Part shown: positions 34,328-42,874 of the stretch, in pieces
How positions within the stretch are numbered: position 1 is the first letter of the stretch
Layout: every line of letters starts with the position of its first letter
DNA from: Planctomycetota bacterium
GTDB taxonomy: Bacteria; Planctomycetota; UBA1135; GCA-002686595
Direction: 5' to 3'
Length of the DNA stretch: 63,710 nucleotides
Assembly: GCA_016795245.1 (NCBI GenBank)
Contig: JAEUIA010000009.1
Coordinates: forward strand, 1 to 63,710
Program-made: the position numbers and the translations under genes
Notes under the pieces: generated by a model
Told to the model about the DNA's origin: nothing
Databases searched by the model: none
The model's input: the letters and a program-made list of their open reading frames with translations, nothing else

Positions 34328-34588
34328 GAGGTCCCTCCTGGAACGAACGCTGTGAGGTGAACGCGATGGTGTCGAATGGCGGGCGCGCGAGTCGACGGGT
34401 GTAGACAGCGGTCTCTCGCGCGCGCGACCGAAGGGATCATCCTACTCGGATCGCTGCGCCTCGGCCTGCAATAGCGGCTTTGAAACCCGGGACATGGGGA
34501 ACACTCTGGACCGGGCACATGCGCGAGAGGCGAGGCGGCTCGTGCACCGCCGTAGCGCCCCGCCCGATGGCGGAGGTAGAAGAGGGTC

Positions 34589-35038
34589 ATGGGCGCTGGA
34601 GGTCCGTCTGACAATGGTGCGCTGTCCCCGAGGATGCGCCGCGTCCTGATCGTGGCCGCTGTGCTCTCCGCCGGCGTGATTCTCGCGACGACGCTTGTCT
34701 GGCTCTCGCCGCGTCTTTTCCCCGGGCGTTTTCAGGCGGACATCGAGCGCGCAGCTGCGCCCTGCATCGCCGCGATCGAGGCGTACACGAAGCGCGTCGG
34801 ACATCCACCTGTGGAGCTTCGTGATCTCTTGCCGGAATACGACGCCGCGTCGGCGGGCACCGGATTCCCGCCACAGCGCGAGTTCTGGTACGCCGTTCCG
34901 ATCGTTCCGGGCCAACCACCGGGCAGACGCTGGTCGCTGAGCATTTCCGTCGGCGGCTTGATCAAGCCCAATTCGAAACTGCTCCAGTACGACTCCGCGA
35001 GTCGTTCATGGAGAGTGAGCGAGCGCGGGCGCAGATGA
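34589..35038 (+). CDS. Small membrane-anchored hypothetical protein
   Basis: A 149-residue protein with one N-terminal membrane segment (VLIVAAVLSAGVILATTLVWL) and a helix CIAAIEAYTKRVGHPPVELR followed by strands. The layout recalls pilin-like proteins (helix, then DLLPEY...), but there is no prepilin peptidase site. GAGGG just upstream suits the first ATG. Confidence 0.6.
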   Translation: MGAGGPSDNGALSPRMRRVLIVAAVLSAGVILATTLVWLSPRLFPGRFQADIERAAAPCIAAIEAYTKRVGHPPVELRDLLPEYDAASAGTGFPPQREFWYAVPIVPGQPPGRRWSLSISVGGLIKPNSKLLQYDSASRSWRVSERGRR

Positions 35039-35189
35039 TCATGGTCATGCTCTGCCTGAGAGGTCGTGATACGAGCCACCTCTCCGCCGGATGACATCCG
35101 CACGACTGAGGTGCGCAGGCTAGGGGTCTGGTTCGCGAACACAAACTCCCGGTGGCACTTCATGGCCCAAGAGCACAACCTCGGACGTT

Positions 35190-35283
35190 CACCTTGCGCA
35201 CAACCCGCTCGACGACGCTCGCGCGCGGATCGAAACCTGGCGCAAGGAATACCATGCTGTCCAGCGCACACATTGCTTGAAGG
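35190..35283 (+). pseudogene. IS3-type transposase C-terminal remnant
   Basis: One frame reads NPLDDARARIETWRKEYH, matching the DAR-x-x-I-E-x-W-R-x-x-Y-N block near the C-terminus of IS3-family orfB proteins. Flanking sequence in this 341-nt gap has no start and no other conserved block. Confidence 0.4.
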
Positions 35284-35366
35284 TGAGACTTTCGAGCAGC
35301 GCTTCGAGCGCTGGTCCGAGCAGGCGGAGTGGGATCCTGTCGTTCGGTCGCCGCCCGTCCTTGCGC

Positions 35367-35372
35367 TACCAT
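35367..35372 (+). promoter_or_regulatory. Leaderless-type promoter TACCAT
   Basis: TACCAT ends 7 nt before the ATG at 35380. Confidence 0.35.
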
Positions 35373-35379
35373 CAACACG

Positions 35380-36885
35380 ATGGACCGTCGCCCCCGATCG
35401 ATTGTTGCCACAGTCGTCGTTGTCGTCGTGGTGAGCCTTGCGGGTGGCGTCGTGTGGGTCGTGGCGCGCGCGAGAATGGCGGCGAGTGTTCTGGAAGTAG
35501 GCGCACCGCCGGTCCTTTCCGTGAATGAGCAGGCGCCAGAACTCGCAGCTATGCCGCACCGCGAGGAGTCCGCTCCCACGGTGCAGCCCACGGTGGCGTC
35601 CGCAGCAGCTCAGGAACAGCCTGCGAATGCGCCGCAGCAAGAGGCTGCATCCTCGACTGTCTGGATGCTCGTGCACGTGCACGACGAGGTGGGCGCTCCC
35701 ATCACGAATGCGCGCGTCGAACTCGAGCCGAATCGACACGAACGCGCTGCTGAATCAGCAGCGACCGCGAGCACGCGCCTTCCGATTGCCCTGACCGATG
35801 AGCTGGGCAATTCGCGCCTGCCGTGCGGAAAGAACGACCAGGTGAGCGAAGCACGAAGAGTGGTCGACCTGGCCGTGACGCACTCCGACTACCTGCCGGT
35901 GAAGCTACATGAGGTGACGCTTGGCCCAAGTCGCCTCGAGGTCACCATGGAGCCCGCGCGGCGTGTGATCGTCACAGCTGTTGCACCTGATGGACGGATG
36001 CTCACGGACTTCGTCGTCCATGCCGATCGGGAAGACCGAACTACAATCACCTGGGTGGCCAGGCCGGATGGAAGGCAAGAGACCACGCGGCTCAGCGCCG
36101 GAATACACACGATCTGGGTCGAGTGCGAGCCAGCCGAATCCGTTCACTTGTCGAGCAGCGCGGTGTCGATCGAAGTGACGGACACCGGTTCGCAAGAAGT
36201 GATCGTGCAGTTGCTGCCGAGCTCGAACGTGCGCGGGAAACTTGCGGATGTCGTTCCCCGGCCGGTGCGCAACGGGCAGGTGCGCCTGATCGCGCATGTC
36301 GGGCGGAAGATGGACTACGGGTTCGTGAAGACCCTGGATGCGCCGATCCTCGAGGATGGAACGTTCGAGGTTCAGGGTGTGCCTCCTGGTTTCTGCGAGG
36401 TCTTCGCGCTGTGTTCCGAATGGGTGACGACGACCAACTCTGTCGCCGAACGCACGGAACTACGTCGCGCGAGCAGCGCATCCGACCCGAGCCATTGGGA
36501 CGCGGGGCCAGACTACTTCACGTTGCGTCACATCGACGTCCCTGCTGCGAGTCGCGTCGTGTTGCCCATGGAGCGCACCGGCGTTGTGCGCTTTCAAGTG
36601 CGCGACAAGAATGGGCATGGGATCGGGGATGCAAGCGTGGGGCTGTCCGTGAGTTTCAGAACGCTGCCCGGCTACGGTTCCAGTGCGCCTTGGCGCAAGT
36701 GGTCTGCGGTTACGGATTCCGAGGGCGTCGCGATCATCGAGGACGTTCCAGCCGCCGAAAGGATGTCCGCAGATGCGAGAATGATGTTCGTCTACGAGGA
36801 CCAGGACGATGAATCAGAACGCACCGTGATCACGGTGAAGTCAGGCGTGACGACGGACGTGACCCTCGTTCTTGGTCCGAAGTAG
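35380..36885 (+). CDS. Membrane-anchored carboxypeptidase-regulatory-like protein
   Basis: A 501-residue protein with one N-terminal membrane anchor (VATVVVVVVVSLAGGVVWVV). After a low-complexity A/P/Q stretch come beta-sandwich modules: VWMLVHVHDEVGAPITNARV followed by LTDELGNSRLPC (a regulatory-like domain), a region with DGTFEVQGVPPGFCEVFA, and a third with VRFQVRDKNGHGIGDASV. The modules resemble those of the genes at 25573 and 26847. A copy of the dispersed GC-rich repeat begins 8 nt after the stop. Confidence 0.7.
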   Translation: MDRRPRSIVATVVVVVVVSLAGGVVWVVARARMAASVLEVGAPPVLSVNEQAPELAAMPHREESAPTVQPTVASAAAQEQPANAPQQEAASSTVWMLVHVHDEVGAPITNARVELEPNRHERAAESAATASTRLPIALTDELGNSRLPCGKNDQVSEARRVVDLAVTHSDYLPVKLHEVTLGPSRLEVTMEPARRVIVTAVAPDGRMLTDFVVHADREDRTTITWVARPDGRQETTRLSAGIHTIWVECEPAESVHLSSSAVSIEVTDTGSQEVIVQLLPSSNVRGKLADVVPRPVRNGQVRLIAHVGRKMDYGFVKTLDAPILEDGTFEVQGVPPGFCEVFALCSEWVTTTNSVAERTELRRASSASDPSHWDAGPDYFTLRHIDVPAASRVVLPMERTGVVRFQVRDKNGHGIGDASVGLSVSFRTLPGYGSSAPWRKWSAVTDSEGVAIIEDVPAAERMSADARMMFVYEDQDDESERTVITVKSGVTTDVTLVLGPK

Positions 36886-36892
36886 ATGGGAT

Positions 36893-36934
36893 GGCGCCGC
36901 CCCGCACCGCCGCGCGTCAGCGCCCGTTCTTCTG
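36893..36934 (+). repeat. Dispersed 3'-flanking repeat, copy A
   Basis: Consensus core CCGCGCGTCAGCGCCCGTTC preceded by a CCGCCCCGC block. Copies occur at 51548, 51776 and 52870, all in the same orientation and each just after the stop of a plus-strand gene or frame. Confidence 0.5.
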
Positions 36935-37182
36935 GGTGACCGCTTGGAGTGGTTCACTCCCACGACCGGCGGCGGGACGCGCATTGTCGCTCCGCCGCCC
37001 ATCGCGCCGACTCGTCTTCGCATGCCGTTCCCCGAATCGGAGTCGCTGCCGGTCATGATCCACTTGAGTGACCCGCTCCTGAACTCGCACTGCCCGCCGA
37101 TGTTCGAGGGCGAGCTGCGGTTCGTGCGACGGCCTTGGTTCCGCCTGCAACACCACGCCTCTCGCCGGAGGTGCCCGCGTGG

Positions 37183-37188
37183 TAGCGT
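37183..37188 (+). promoter_or_regulatory. -10-like hexamer TAGCGT
   Basis: Part of the 16-nt stretch also found upstream of 28118; it lies 15 nt before the TTG at 37204. Confidence 0.35.
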
Positions 37189-37203
37189 GACGACCTGCGA
37201 GGG

Positions 37204-37581
37204 TTGATTCGGTGCGCGTGGATTGTGCTCACCCTTGTCGTTTCGTTTCTCGTGCTGCGCATCGCGTGCGTAGGTATGCCTCCGACCGCCAGCCGGCGCT
37301 CGTTCCATGGCGTGCTGATCGTCCGTGACAAGTACGTCCCCTTTTCAGGGGGCGGATACCACCGGATCGAGTGGGTGGGTGCTGCGGGGACGTTTGCAGT
37401 GTCTTCCGTAGCGGAGTTTGTCGAGCCTCGCGGCTGGACGCTGATCGAGGTGCAGAGTCCAGCGCAGACATCGAGGCCTCTGCTGCAACTGAACTTCTCC
37501 GATGGCTCGGGCCGACTTGCATCCGCGGAGGTCGATGAAGACGGATCGCGTTGCCGCGTCGAGATGGAGTGGGAGAACTAG
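37204..37581 (+). CDS. Small exported hypothetical protein
   Basis: A 125-residue protein with an N-terminal membrane or signal segment (WIVLTLVVSFLVLRIACVG). The rest is beta-rich (GGGYHRIEWVGAAGTFAV). The start may be TTG at 37204 or GTG at 37225. No family recognised. Confidence 0.5.
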   Translation: MIRCAWIVLTLVVSFLVLRIACVGMPPTASRRSFHGVLIVRDKYVPFSGGGYHRIEWVGAAGTFAVSSVAEFVEPRGWTLIEVQSPAQTSRPLLQLNFSDGSGRLASAEVDEDGSRCRVEMEWEN

Positions 37582-37660
37582 CCTCTCCCGTCGCCATCGA
37601 GATCTCGTGTCGAGCACATGACCATGCTGAACATGTCGGTCAGCGACTCAGCCGGCGCTG

Positions 37661-37720
37661 GCGCCAGCGCGATCAGGAACAAGGGGAGCCTGGTCTTAGA
37701 ACTTGCCGCAGGGAGTGGGG
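37661..37720 (-). repeat. Decayed copy of a signal-peptide start region
   Basis: The stretch AGCGCGATCAGGAACAAGGG and the following bases closely resemble the start region of the propeller gene beginning at 56160 (its copy reads AGCGCGATCAGGAGCAGGGG). The ATG is lost. It is a leftover of a gene duplication. Confidence 0.4.
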
Positions 37721-37748
37721 ATTCGGTCGGCTCGCAACCCGCCACGGA

Positions 37749-39125
37749 CTACTTCGGCGCTGCTTCGAGCGGCGGCGTCGCGAACGCGTAGGCGGTGTCG
37801 TGCCCGGTCACGAGGATGTCGTCTCTGCCGTCGGTGTTGATGTCGTCGATCCTCAACAAGTCGAAGCCGAGGCCGACGTGCGAGCCATACTCAGCCCAGA
37901 TTCCGAACAGCGGCTGGCCGCTCTTTCCCGAGTAGACGACAGCGCATCCGGATTCCCACGGCCTTCCTCCACGCGGTCTCGATTCGAGAGACACCATCTG
38001 ACCGAGCCCGGCCTGGCGCGGATCCGGCGGCGATGCGCGATCCAGCGACTCGTGAACGCAGAAGTACGTATCCCCGATGCCGATGTCAGCGTGACCATCG
38101 CTATCGAGATCACCGAGCGAGACGAGTCGCGCGTGCGTGGACCATTCGTCAGGGTGCTTCACCGACATCAGTTGGGAGCGCGTCTTTCCGGAGATGACGC
38201 TGGATGCGAACGTGTAGCGAATGATCTGTTCGTCCATGCTCACGAGGATGTAGTCATCCACGTTGTCTGCATCGACATCTCCCGCCGCCAGCACAGGACC
38301 GAACAGCGTTTCGAGAGTCGAGAGGACCGTGCCTGTCTTGCCGGACAGCACGCGCGCCGGCAGGCCCGCATGGAGGTCGGGCTGGACGATCAGTTCGCGC
38401 ACGCCGTCGTGATCCACGTCACTCGCCAGGCTCAGCACGGAGCCGAATCCGGCTCCCGGATAAGTGCCGATCGATCTCCACAGCACGCTCCCGTCGGTGC
38501 CCGAGCACGCGGTCACTTCTCCCGGCGCGACGCACCTGTCTTGCATGAATTCGCGTGCCCCTTGTCGTGCGTTCAGCCTGCGCTCGAGCAGAAAGCGCGT
38601 GAACTCCAAGTCGCATTCGACGCTGCTCACGGCGAAATCGTCGCGCCCGTCCCCGTCGGCATCCCCGAGCCACAACACTGCGGCTCCGAGGCGCTGCTCC
38701 GCCTGCAGGCCTTGTTTCCGTACGAGCACGGCGCCGGTCCCCCCGGACAGCACGGACACCTCACCCGCGTTCGAAGCCGCCCGACGGTTCCCGAGGATCA
38801 AGTCGGGGTAGCCGTCGCCGTCTGCATCACCACCGGCGGCCCACACAGGTTCACCGACCGCCTTTTTCTCACGCGACCAGACCGTTCGAATCAGCCCGCC
38901 GTCCTTGCCGGAGACGATGTCGATCCGATCCGCGTTGCCGTGCCGCGTGCCACGAGCCAGGAAGAGATCCGCCACGCCATCTTCATTGCAGTCGCGGACG
39001 CAAACGACCGGCCCGACGACTTCAGGAATGGTGAAGCGCGCATCCGCGAGCACAAGCACGCGCCGAGGAGGCTGCTCTGCTTGCGTGTGTCCAAGAATGG
39101 CTGTGAGGATCACGAGCGGGAGCAT
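37749..39125 (-). CDS. FG-GAP/VCBS-repeat secreted protein
   Basis: A 458-residue exported protein (signal peptide MLPLVILTAILGHTQA). Calcium-binding FG-GAP signatures repeat along its length: RDCNEDGVADLF, GDADGDGYPDLI, GDADGDGRDDFA, SDVDHDGVRELI, GDVDADNVDDYI, GDLDSDGHADIG and DDINTDGRDDIL. A propeller of about seven blades is predicted. It has no shared C-terminal domain. A similar protein is encoded at 57642. Confidence 0.8.
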   Translation of the reverse strand: MLPLVILTAILGHTQAEQPPRRVLVLADARFTIPEVVGPVVCVRDCNEDGVADLFLARGTRHGNADRIDIVSGKDGGLIRTVWSREKKAVGEPVWAAGGDADGDGYPDLILGNRRAASNAGEVSVLSGGTGAVLVRKQGLQAEQRLGAAVLWLGDADGDGRDDFAVSSVECDLEFTRFLLERRLNARQGAREFMQDRCVAPGEVTACSGTDGSVLWRSIGTYPGAGFGSVLSLASDVDHDGVRELIVQPDLHAGLPARVLSGKTGTVLSTLETLFGPVLAAGDVDADNVDDYILVSMDEQIIRYTFASSVISGKTRSQLMSVKHPDEWSTHARLVSLGDLDSDGHADIGIGDTYFCVHESLDRASPPDPRQAGLGQMVSLESRPRGGRPWESGCAVVYSGKSGQPLFGIWAEYGSHVGLGFDLLRIDDINTDGRDDILVTGHDTAYAFATPPLEAAPK

Positions 39126-39209
39126 GTGTTCAGAACCGTCCGAGGAGGTCGCGGTTTCGGGCGGCTCGCGCGAAGTCTGTGGTTGAAAGGCTGTGAGCCG
39201 CTGCGAGTC

Positions 39210-39497
39210 TCACCCCGTCTTCGGAAGCCGCCGCACCGCGCGAGCCGGCCGTTCGTGCGCCAGGTCGTACTGACTCTGCAGGTTGGTCCAGAACTGCGGC
39301 GTGGTGCCTAAGGCGCCGGCGAACAGCCAGGCGGTGGCGGCGCTGATGCCGCGCTTGCCGCGGATGATCTCGTTCACACGTTGGAGCGGAATGTCGAGAT
39401 GCGCGGCGAAGGCGACTTGCGTCGTACCGAGGGGCTCGAGGAAGTCCTCGCGCAGGATCTCGCCGGGATGGGTGGGGGTGCGGTTCTTGGGCAGCAT
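39210..39497 (-). CDS. higA: HigA-family antitoxin
   Basis: A 95-residue Xre-type helix-turn-helix protein: NRTPTHPGEILREDFLEPLG opens the family, LDIPLQRVNEIIRGKRGIS is the recognition region, and TPQFWTNLQSQYDLA closes it. HigA binds and neutralises HigB and represses the operon. The gene follows the toxin by 8 nt, the usual HigBA order. Confidence 0.9.
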   Translation of the reverse strand: MLPKNRTPTHPGEILREDFLEPLGTTQVAFAAHLDIPLQRVNEIIRGKRGISAATAWLFAGALGTTPQFWTNLQSQYDLAHERPARAVRRLPKTG

Positions 39498-39505
39498 GGT
39501 TGGAT

Positions 39506-39796
39506 TCAGTGGTAGTCGATGAGTTGGACTTCAGCCGGTCCGCTCGCGGTCCAGCGGAAGACGATGCGCCATTGGTCGTTCACGCGTATCGAATGCCGGC
39601 CCTTCCAATTCCCGCGCAGCGCCTCCAGGCGATTGCCCGGCGGTGCCTGGAGATCCTGCAGGACTAGAGCGGCGTTGAGCATGTCGAGCTTGCGGACGGC
39701 AGTGCGTTGGATGTCAGGTGGGATGCGGCGCGTGCGCGTGTCTCGCGTTCCGTGAAAGAGCGCCTCCGTGGTCGTGTCGGCGAAGGAGACGATCAT
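39506..39796 (-). CDS. higB: HigB/RelE-family toxin
   Basis: A 96-residue protein with the RelE/HigB fold: MIVSFADTTTEALFHG, RKLDMLNAALVLQDL, PPGNRLEALRGNWKGRHSIR and NDQWRIVFRW. Such toxins cleave mRNA on the ribosome. TATACT lies 7 nt before the ATG on the minus strand, so the operon mRNA is probably nearly leaderless. Confidence 0.9.
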   Translation of the reverse strand: MIVSFADTTTEALFHGTRDTRTRRIPPDIQRTAVRKLDMLNAALVLQDLQAPPGNRLEALRGNWKGRHSIRVNDQWRIVFRWTASGPAEVQLIDYH

Positions 39797-39803
39797 CAAG
39801 CAC

Positions 39804-39809
39804 AGTATA
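39804..39809 (-). promoter_or_regulatory. Leaderless-type promoter TATACT of higBA
   Basis: On the minus strand TATACT ends 7 nt before the ATG ending at 39796. It is the best -10 hexamer in the window. Confidence 0.5.
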
Positions 39810-39812
39810 GGT

Positions 39813-39833
39813 GTTGCATGGTATCCGTGCAAC
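39813..39833. promoter_or_regulatory. Probable HigA operator
   Basis: Inverted repeat GTTGCA and TGCAAC separated by nine nt lies just upstream of the higBA -10 box, where autorepression by HigA is expected. Confidence 0.45.
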
Positions 39834-40117
39834 CAGGGTATCGGTCAGTTCGGTGCTTGCGCCGCAGTTCCAGCCACGGAATCCAACCGGGTTGGATCAA
39901 GGACGACACTCTCGGGGCATCCCCATCCCGCGTCCGGCGCCGGCTCGGCGCAGATGCTTCGGCTTGCAAGCCCTGCCGTATTGCGCACGAAACCGCAGCG
40001 ATCGACCTGAGTCGCCCACCACAATCGACGAAGCGGAGTTGCGCCGCCCCCGCTCGCCGCGCGCTGGACCGAGGCCTTGCCGCCCGTCCCAGGACCGCCG
40101 ATCATGGGCGGCACGCC

Positions 40118-40600
40118 ATGGCCTCGTATTCGGACATCCGACCGGACTCGCCGTGGAGGTGGGTGGGACTCATGTGCGGCGCCGCCTACGTGTCCATGGC
40201 CGTCATGCACGGAATGTTCTGGTGGGGGACGAGCTGCAGTCTCGTCGCCATCTTCGCGTCGATCCCGATCCTCGTTGTTCTGCTGGCGTCGATGAGAAAG
40301 GTCGGCGCGTCGAATGCGGTGCGCATTGCCGAGGAGCATGCCCATGAGACGGGACGTGTTCGATCGTCGACGCACCGCCCTCTGGCGTTCGCGCTGATCG
40401 CGGTCGGTGTCACGTGTGGCCTCGCGAGCGTTGCTTCGTTCCTTGTGCCGGCGTTCAGCCCGACTCAATCCGCGGCACTCCAGCGCGCGCGCCTGTCGCT
40501 CGGCATCGCGGCTTTCCTGCTCATCCGGTGGGGCCTGCGTCGCCCTTGGGACCTCAAGATCGTCGAGCGGGAGGAACGCGACGTAGAGGTGGCCGCATGA
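40118..40600 (+). CDS. Membrane protein of a local paralogous family
   Basis: A 160-residue protein with about four membrane segments. It begins MASYSDIRPDSPWRW and ends RRPWDLKIVERE. Both ends are conserved in the two halves of the protein at 46752 (DIKTDSPWRW / QRPWDLKVVER, and DIRPDSPWRW / QRPWDLKVVER). About 45 bases before the ATG are also conserved between the two loci. Function unknown; the conserved cytoplasmic ends may form one site. The 321-nt gap before it holds the higBA operator and a shared fragment (39985-40010). Confidence 0.65.
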   Translation: MASYSDIRPDSPWRWVGLMCGAAYVSMAVMHGMFWWGTSCSLVAIFASIPILVVLLASMRKVGASNAVRIAEEHAHETGRVRSSTHRPLAFALIAVGVTCGLASVASFLVPAFSPTQSAALQRARLSLGIAAFLLIRWGLRRPWDLKIVEREERDVEVAA

Positions 40601-40683
40601 GCGTGATCCGCGAGGTCGGTGCAAGGATCAGCGCGTAGCCCGTGTTGACAGGGCTCGGCGTGCCGATCGTTCTCGGTGCCGCG

Positions 40684-40743
40684 ATGGAATTCATGGGATG
40701 GCTCTTGGCTGCGGTGCCCGGCACGGCCGCCGCGTCGCGGTGA
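40684..40743 (+). pseudogene. Truncated copy of the 35-residue membrane protein
   Basis: MEFMGWLLAAVPGTAAASR then stop. The first 18 codons are nearly identical to the 35-residue protein at 44120 (MEFMGWLLAAVLGTVAAS), but the hydrophobic second half is missing. Confidence 0.5.
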
Positions 40744-40745
40744 GG

Positions 40746-41042
40746 ATGATGGACACGCCCATGCAGGGTCTGCCCGCAGGTTTCGATTTCTCGCCCCTGG
40801 TCGGGACGACATTGGAATCGGTGTCGTGCTCTGAGAACACCGTGCACTTCGCCTTCGGTCGGGGCTGCTCGATCACCGTCGATGCCTCGTACATCTACCG
40901 GCTCCACTCTGACGATGCGGATATGACGGAAGTTGTCCCTCCGACCGAGGGGTGCAGCATCCAAACATCCGCCGGAGTGCTACGCTGGCGGCGCTCTGTC
41001 GAACCTCCTGCTCGTTCCATTGGCCGCACGCCGGAGTCGAAC
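40746..41042 (+). pseudogene. Truncated DUF6188-like gene running into the next gene
   Basis: A frame that begins MMDTPMQGLPAGFDFSPLVG and includes TLESVSCSENTVHFAF and ITVDAS, like the N-terminal half of DUF6188-type proteins. The second half of that domain is absent, and the frame runs without a stop into the ATG of the secreted protein at 41043. The 3' part was probably lost in a deletion that joined the two genes. Confidence 0.45.
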
Positions 41043-42035
41043 ATGTCCATCCGTTTGCCTGTGCTCGTGTGCACGACCGTCCTCGCGCTCGGCTTGAACG
41101 CCGCCGCGCAATCCGGTCCGCCTTCCAACGATGATTGCAGCACGCCGATCGTCTTGCCGGGTCCGGGCCTCTATCCGTACGACACCAATGCGGCCACGAC
41201 CGGCGCGGAGGGTCAGGTCACGACCTCGAGCGGTTGCGGCTCCACGCCGCTCGTTCAAGACCTCTGGTTCACCTACACGCCCACGCGGACAGGCAGCCTC
41301 ACGATCACGACGTGCGGTCAGTTCGCCGGTCCCTCCTATCAAACTTCGAAGATGAGGATCTACAGCGGTGCCGGGTGTCCTTCCTCGGGGGCGGCGGTCC
41401 TGTGTCACACGAACGTGTGCTCCGGATCGGACGGGTCCTACGTCATCTACGGATTCACGTGCTGGGAGCCGATCACGATCCAACTCGGCAACTATGTGAA
41501 TCATCCCACGCTCGCGGCCAGCGGTTATCTCCTTGTGCACGAGAGCGGCCTGCTCTGCTCGACCCAAACCACGAAGTTCTGTGCCAGCGATCCGTTGGGT
41601 GCGACGTGCGTGGCTTGCGGAAACAACGGCGGTGTGGGTCGCGGCTGCGCGAATTCGAGCTTCGTTCAGGGTGCTCAGCTTTCATCCTACGGCGCCGCGT
41701 CCACAGTCGCGGACACGCTCGTTCTCAGCGCGTACGACATCACGGGGCCAGGTTTGTTCTTTCAAGCGAACGCCTTGTTCTCGAGTCCGGCGAGCTTCGG
41801 CGACGGCATGCTGTGCGCCAATGCGGGCCTCATCCGCCTCGGCATCGTGATTCCGACGGGGTTTCAGGCGTCCTACCCGAGCGGATCAGGATCCGTCCCG
41901 ATCCATCTCTCGGGCGGGCCGCTGAGCCCGGGTGACACGAAGCATTATCAGTGCTGGTATCGCGACTCAGTCGTGTTCTGCACTGCAGCTACCTTCAATA
42001 TGACGCAGGGACTGACTTTGACGTGGGGGCCATGA
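41043..42035 (+). CDS. Secreted protein with planctomycete C-terminal domain
   Basis: A 330-residue exported protein (signal peptide MSIRLPVLVCTTVLALGLNA). Residues about 20-175 are a jelly-roll-like domain (PPSNDDCSTPIVLPGPG, LWFTYTPTRTGSLTITTCG). This opening is common in planctomycete and myxobacterial surface proteins. From about residue 178 is the C-terminal domain (FCASD, CVACGNNGG, SFGDGMLC, YQCWYRD, FNMTQGL). TACGCT at 40981 may be its -10 box. The stop overlaps the next start (ATGA). Confidence 0.8.
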   Translation: MSIRLPVLVCTTVLALGLNAAAQSGPPSNDDCSTPIVLPGPGLYPYDTNAATTGAEGQVTTSSGCGSTPLVQDLWFTYTPTRTGSLTITTCGQFAGPSYQTSKMRIYSGAGCPSSGAAVLCHTNVCSGSDGSYVIYGFTCWEPITIQLGNYVNHPTLAASGYLLVHESGLLCSTQTTKFCASDPLGATCVACGNNGGVGRGCANSSFVQGAQLSSYGAASTVADTLVLSAYDITGPGLFFQANALFSSPASFGDGMLCANAGLIRLGIVIPTGFQASYPSGSGSVPIHLSGGPLSPGDTKHYQCWYRDSVVFCTAATFNMTQGLTLTWGP

Positions 42036-42667
42036 AGTCACGCGCCGACACTCGACGCCGGCGCGCGCGCGGGGGATCGATTCAGCGCACGGCGATCATC
42101 TCGTTGCTGGCTTTGTCGCTCGCTCTACTTGCTGGTTGCACGAACGACGCAAGTGTGCCTCCCATTGCAGTGGCTCCGCTCTACCCGAAGCTCGGCGTTC
42201 CGATGAATGCGGGTCAGCCCGATCTCTCCAGTGTGAACATCACGTTGTCGCGTTCCACGTGCTACGGAACCTGTCCGGCCTACAACCTGACGCTCTCGGG
42301 CACGGGCGAAGGCGTGTACGAAGGGCTGGATTTCGTCGTCCGCAAAGGGCTGGTCTCCTTTCACTTCGAACCGAGCGCATTGCTTTCGCTGCTCGACACG
42401 CTCGAAGCGCTGGACTACATGCAGCCCCGCCCGATCGAGGACGGGACCGGCATCGACGCACAGACGGTGATCCTCGTGCTCACCGTGGGCGGTCATTCGG
42501 GATCGTACGGGACCTTCTGGCTTCAGAACTTCGAAGGCGACCCGAACCCCACGCGCGCGGACTTCAATCGCCGGTTCGCGCGTGCGGTCGAAGCCGTCGA
42601 TCGAATCGCCGAGATCGAGACCTTCATCGGCGACGAGCGCGCTCGCGAGTTGCCATTCGCACGCTAG
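42032..42667 (+). CDS. DUF6438-like lipoprotein
   Basis: A 211-residue lipoprotein (lipobox LLAGC). ITLSRSTCYGTCPAYNLTLS followed by GTGEGVYEG matches DUF6438 (I-x-L-x-R-x-x-C-x-G-x-CP-x-Y). The N-terminus before the signal is basic. It overlaps the previous stop by ATGA, so the two genes are translated together. Confidence 0.75.
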   Translation: MKSRADTRRRRARGGSIQRTAIISLLALSLALLAGCTNDASVPPIAVAPLYPKLGVPMNAGQPDLSSVNITLSRSTCYGTCPAYNLTLSGTGEGVYEGLDFVVRKGLVSFHFEPSALLSLLDTLEALDYMQPRPIEDGTGIDAQTVILVLTVGGHSGSYGTFWLQNFEGDPNPTRADFNRRFARAVEAVDRIAEIETFIGDERARELPFAR

Positions 42668-42874
42668 TGGCGCCGACGTGCGTGGCGATCACGCTGCGCG
42701 TCATGACCGCCCAACCGAACGGAGTCGAGGAGGGCCTTCGAGGAGTCGCCCGCAAGGCCGGCGCAGGCCTCGTCGGGCGCGCCGCCGAACAATCGTGAGT
42801 TTGGCGCACCGCAGGACAGGGCGGCTGCTACATATCTAGGCGGTACGGTCCACCACCTCCGCGGAGTCATCGGC

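Noticed and set aside
32282..34360. A 692-codon plus-strand frame opposite the secreted protein at 32564
   Set aside because: Composition is R/A/V/D-rich without any domain, while the minus frame has a signal peptide, repeats and the C-terminal domain.
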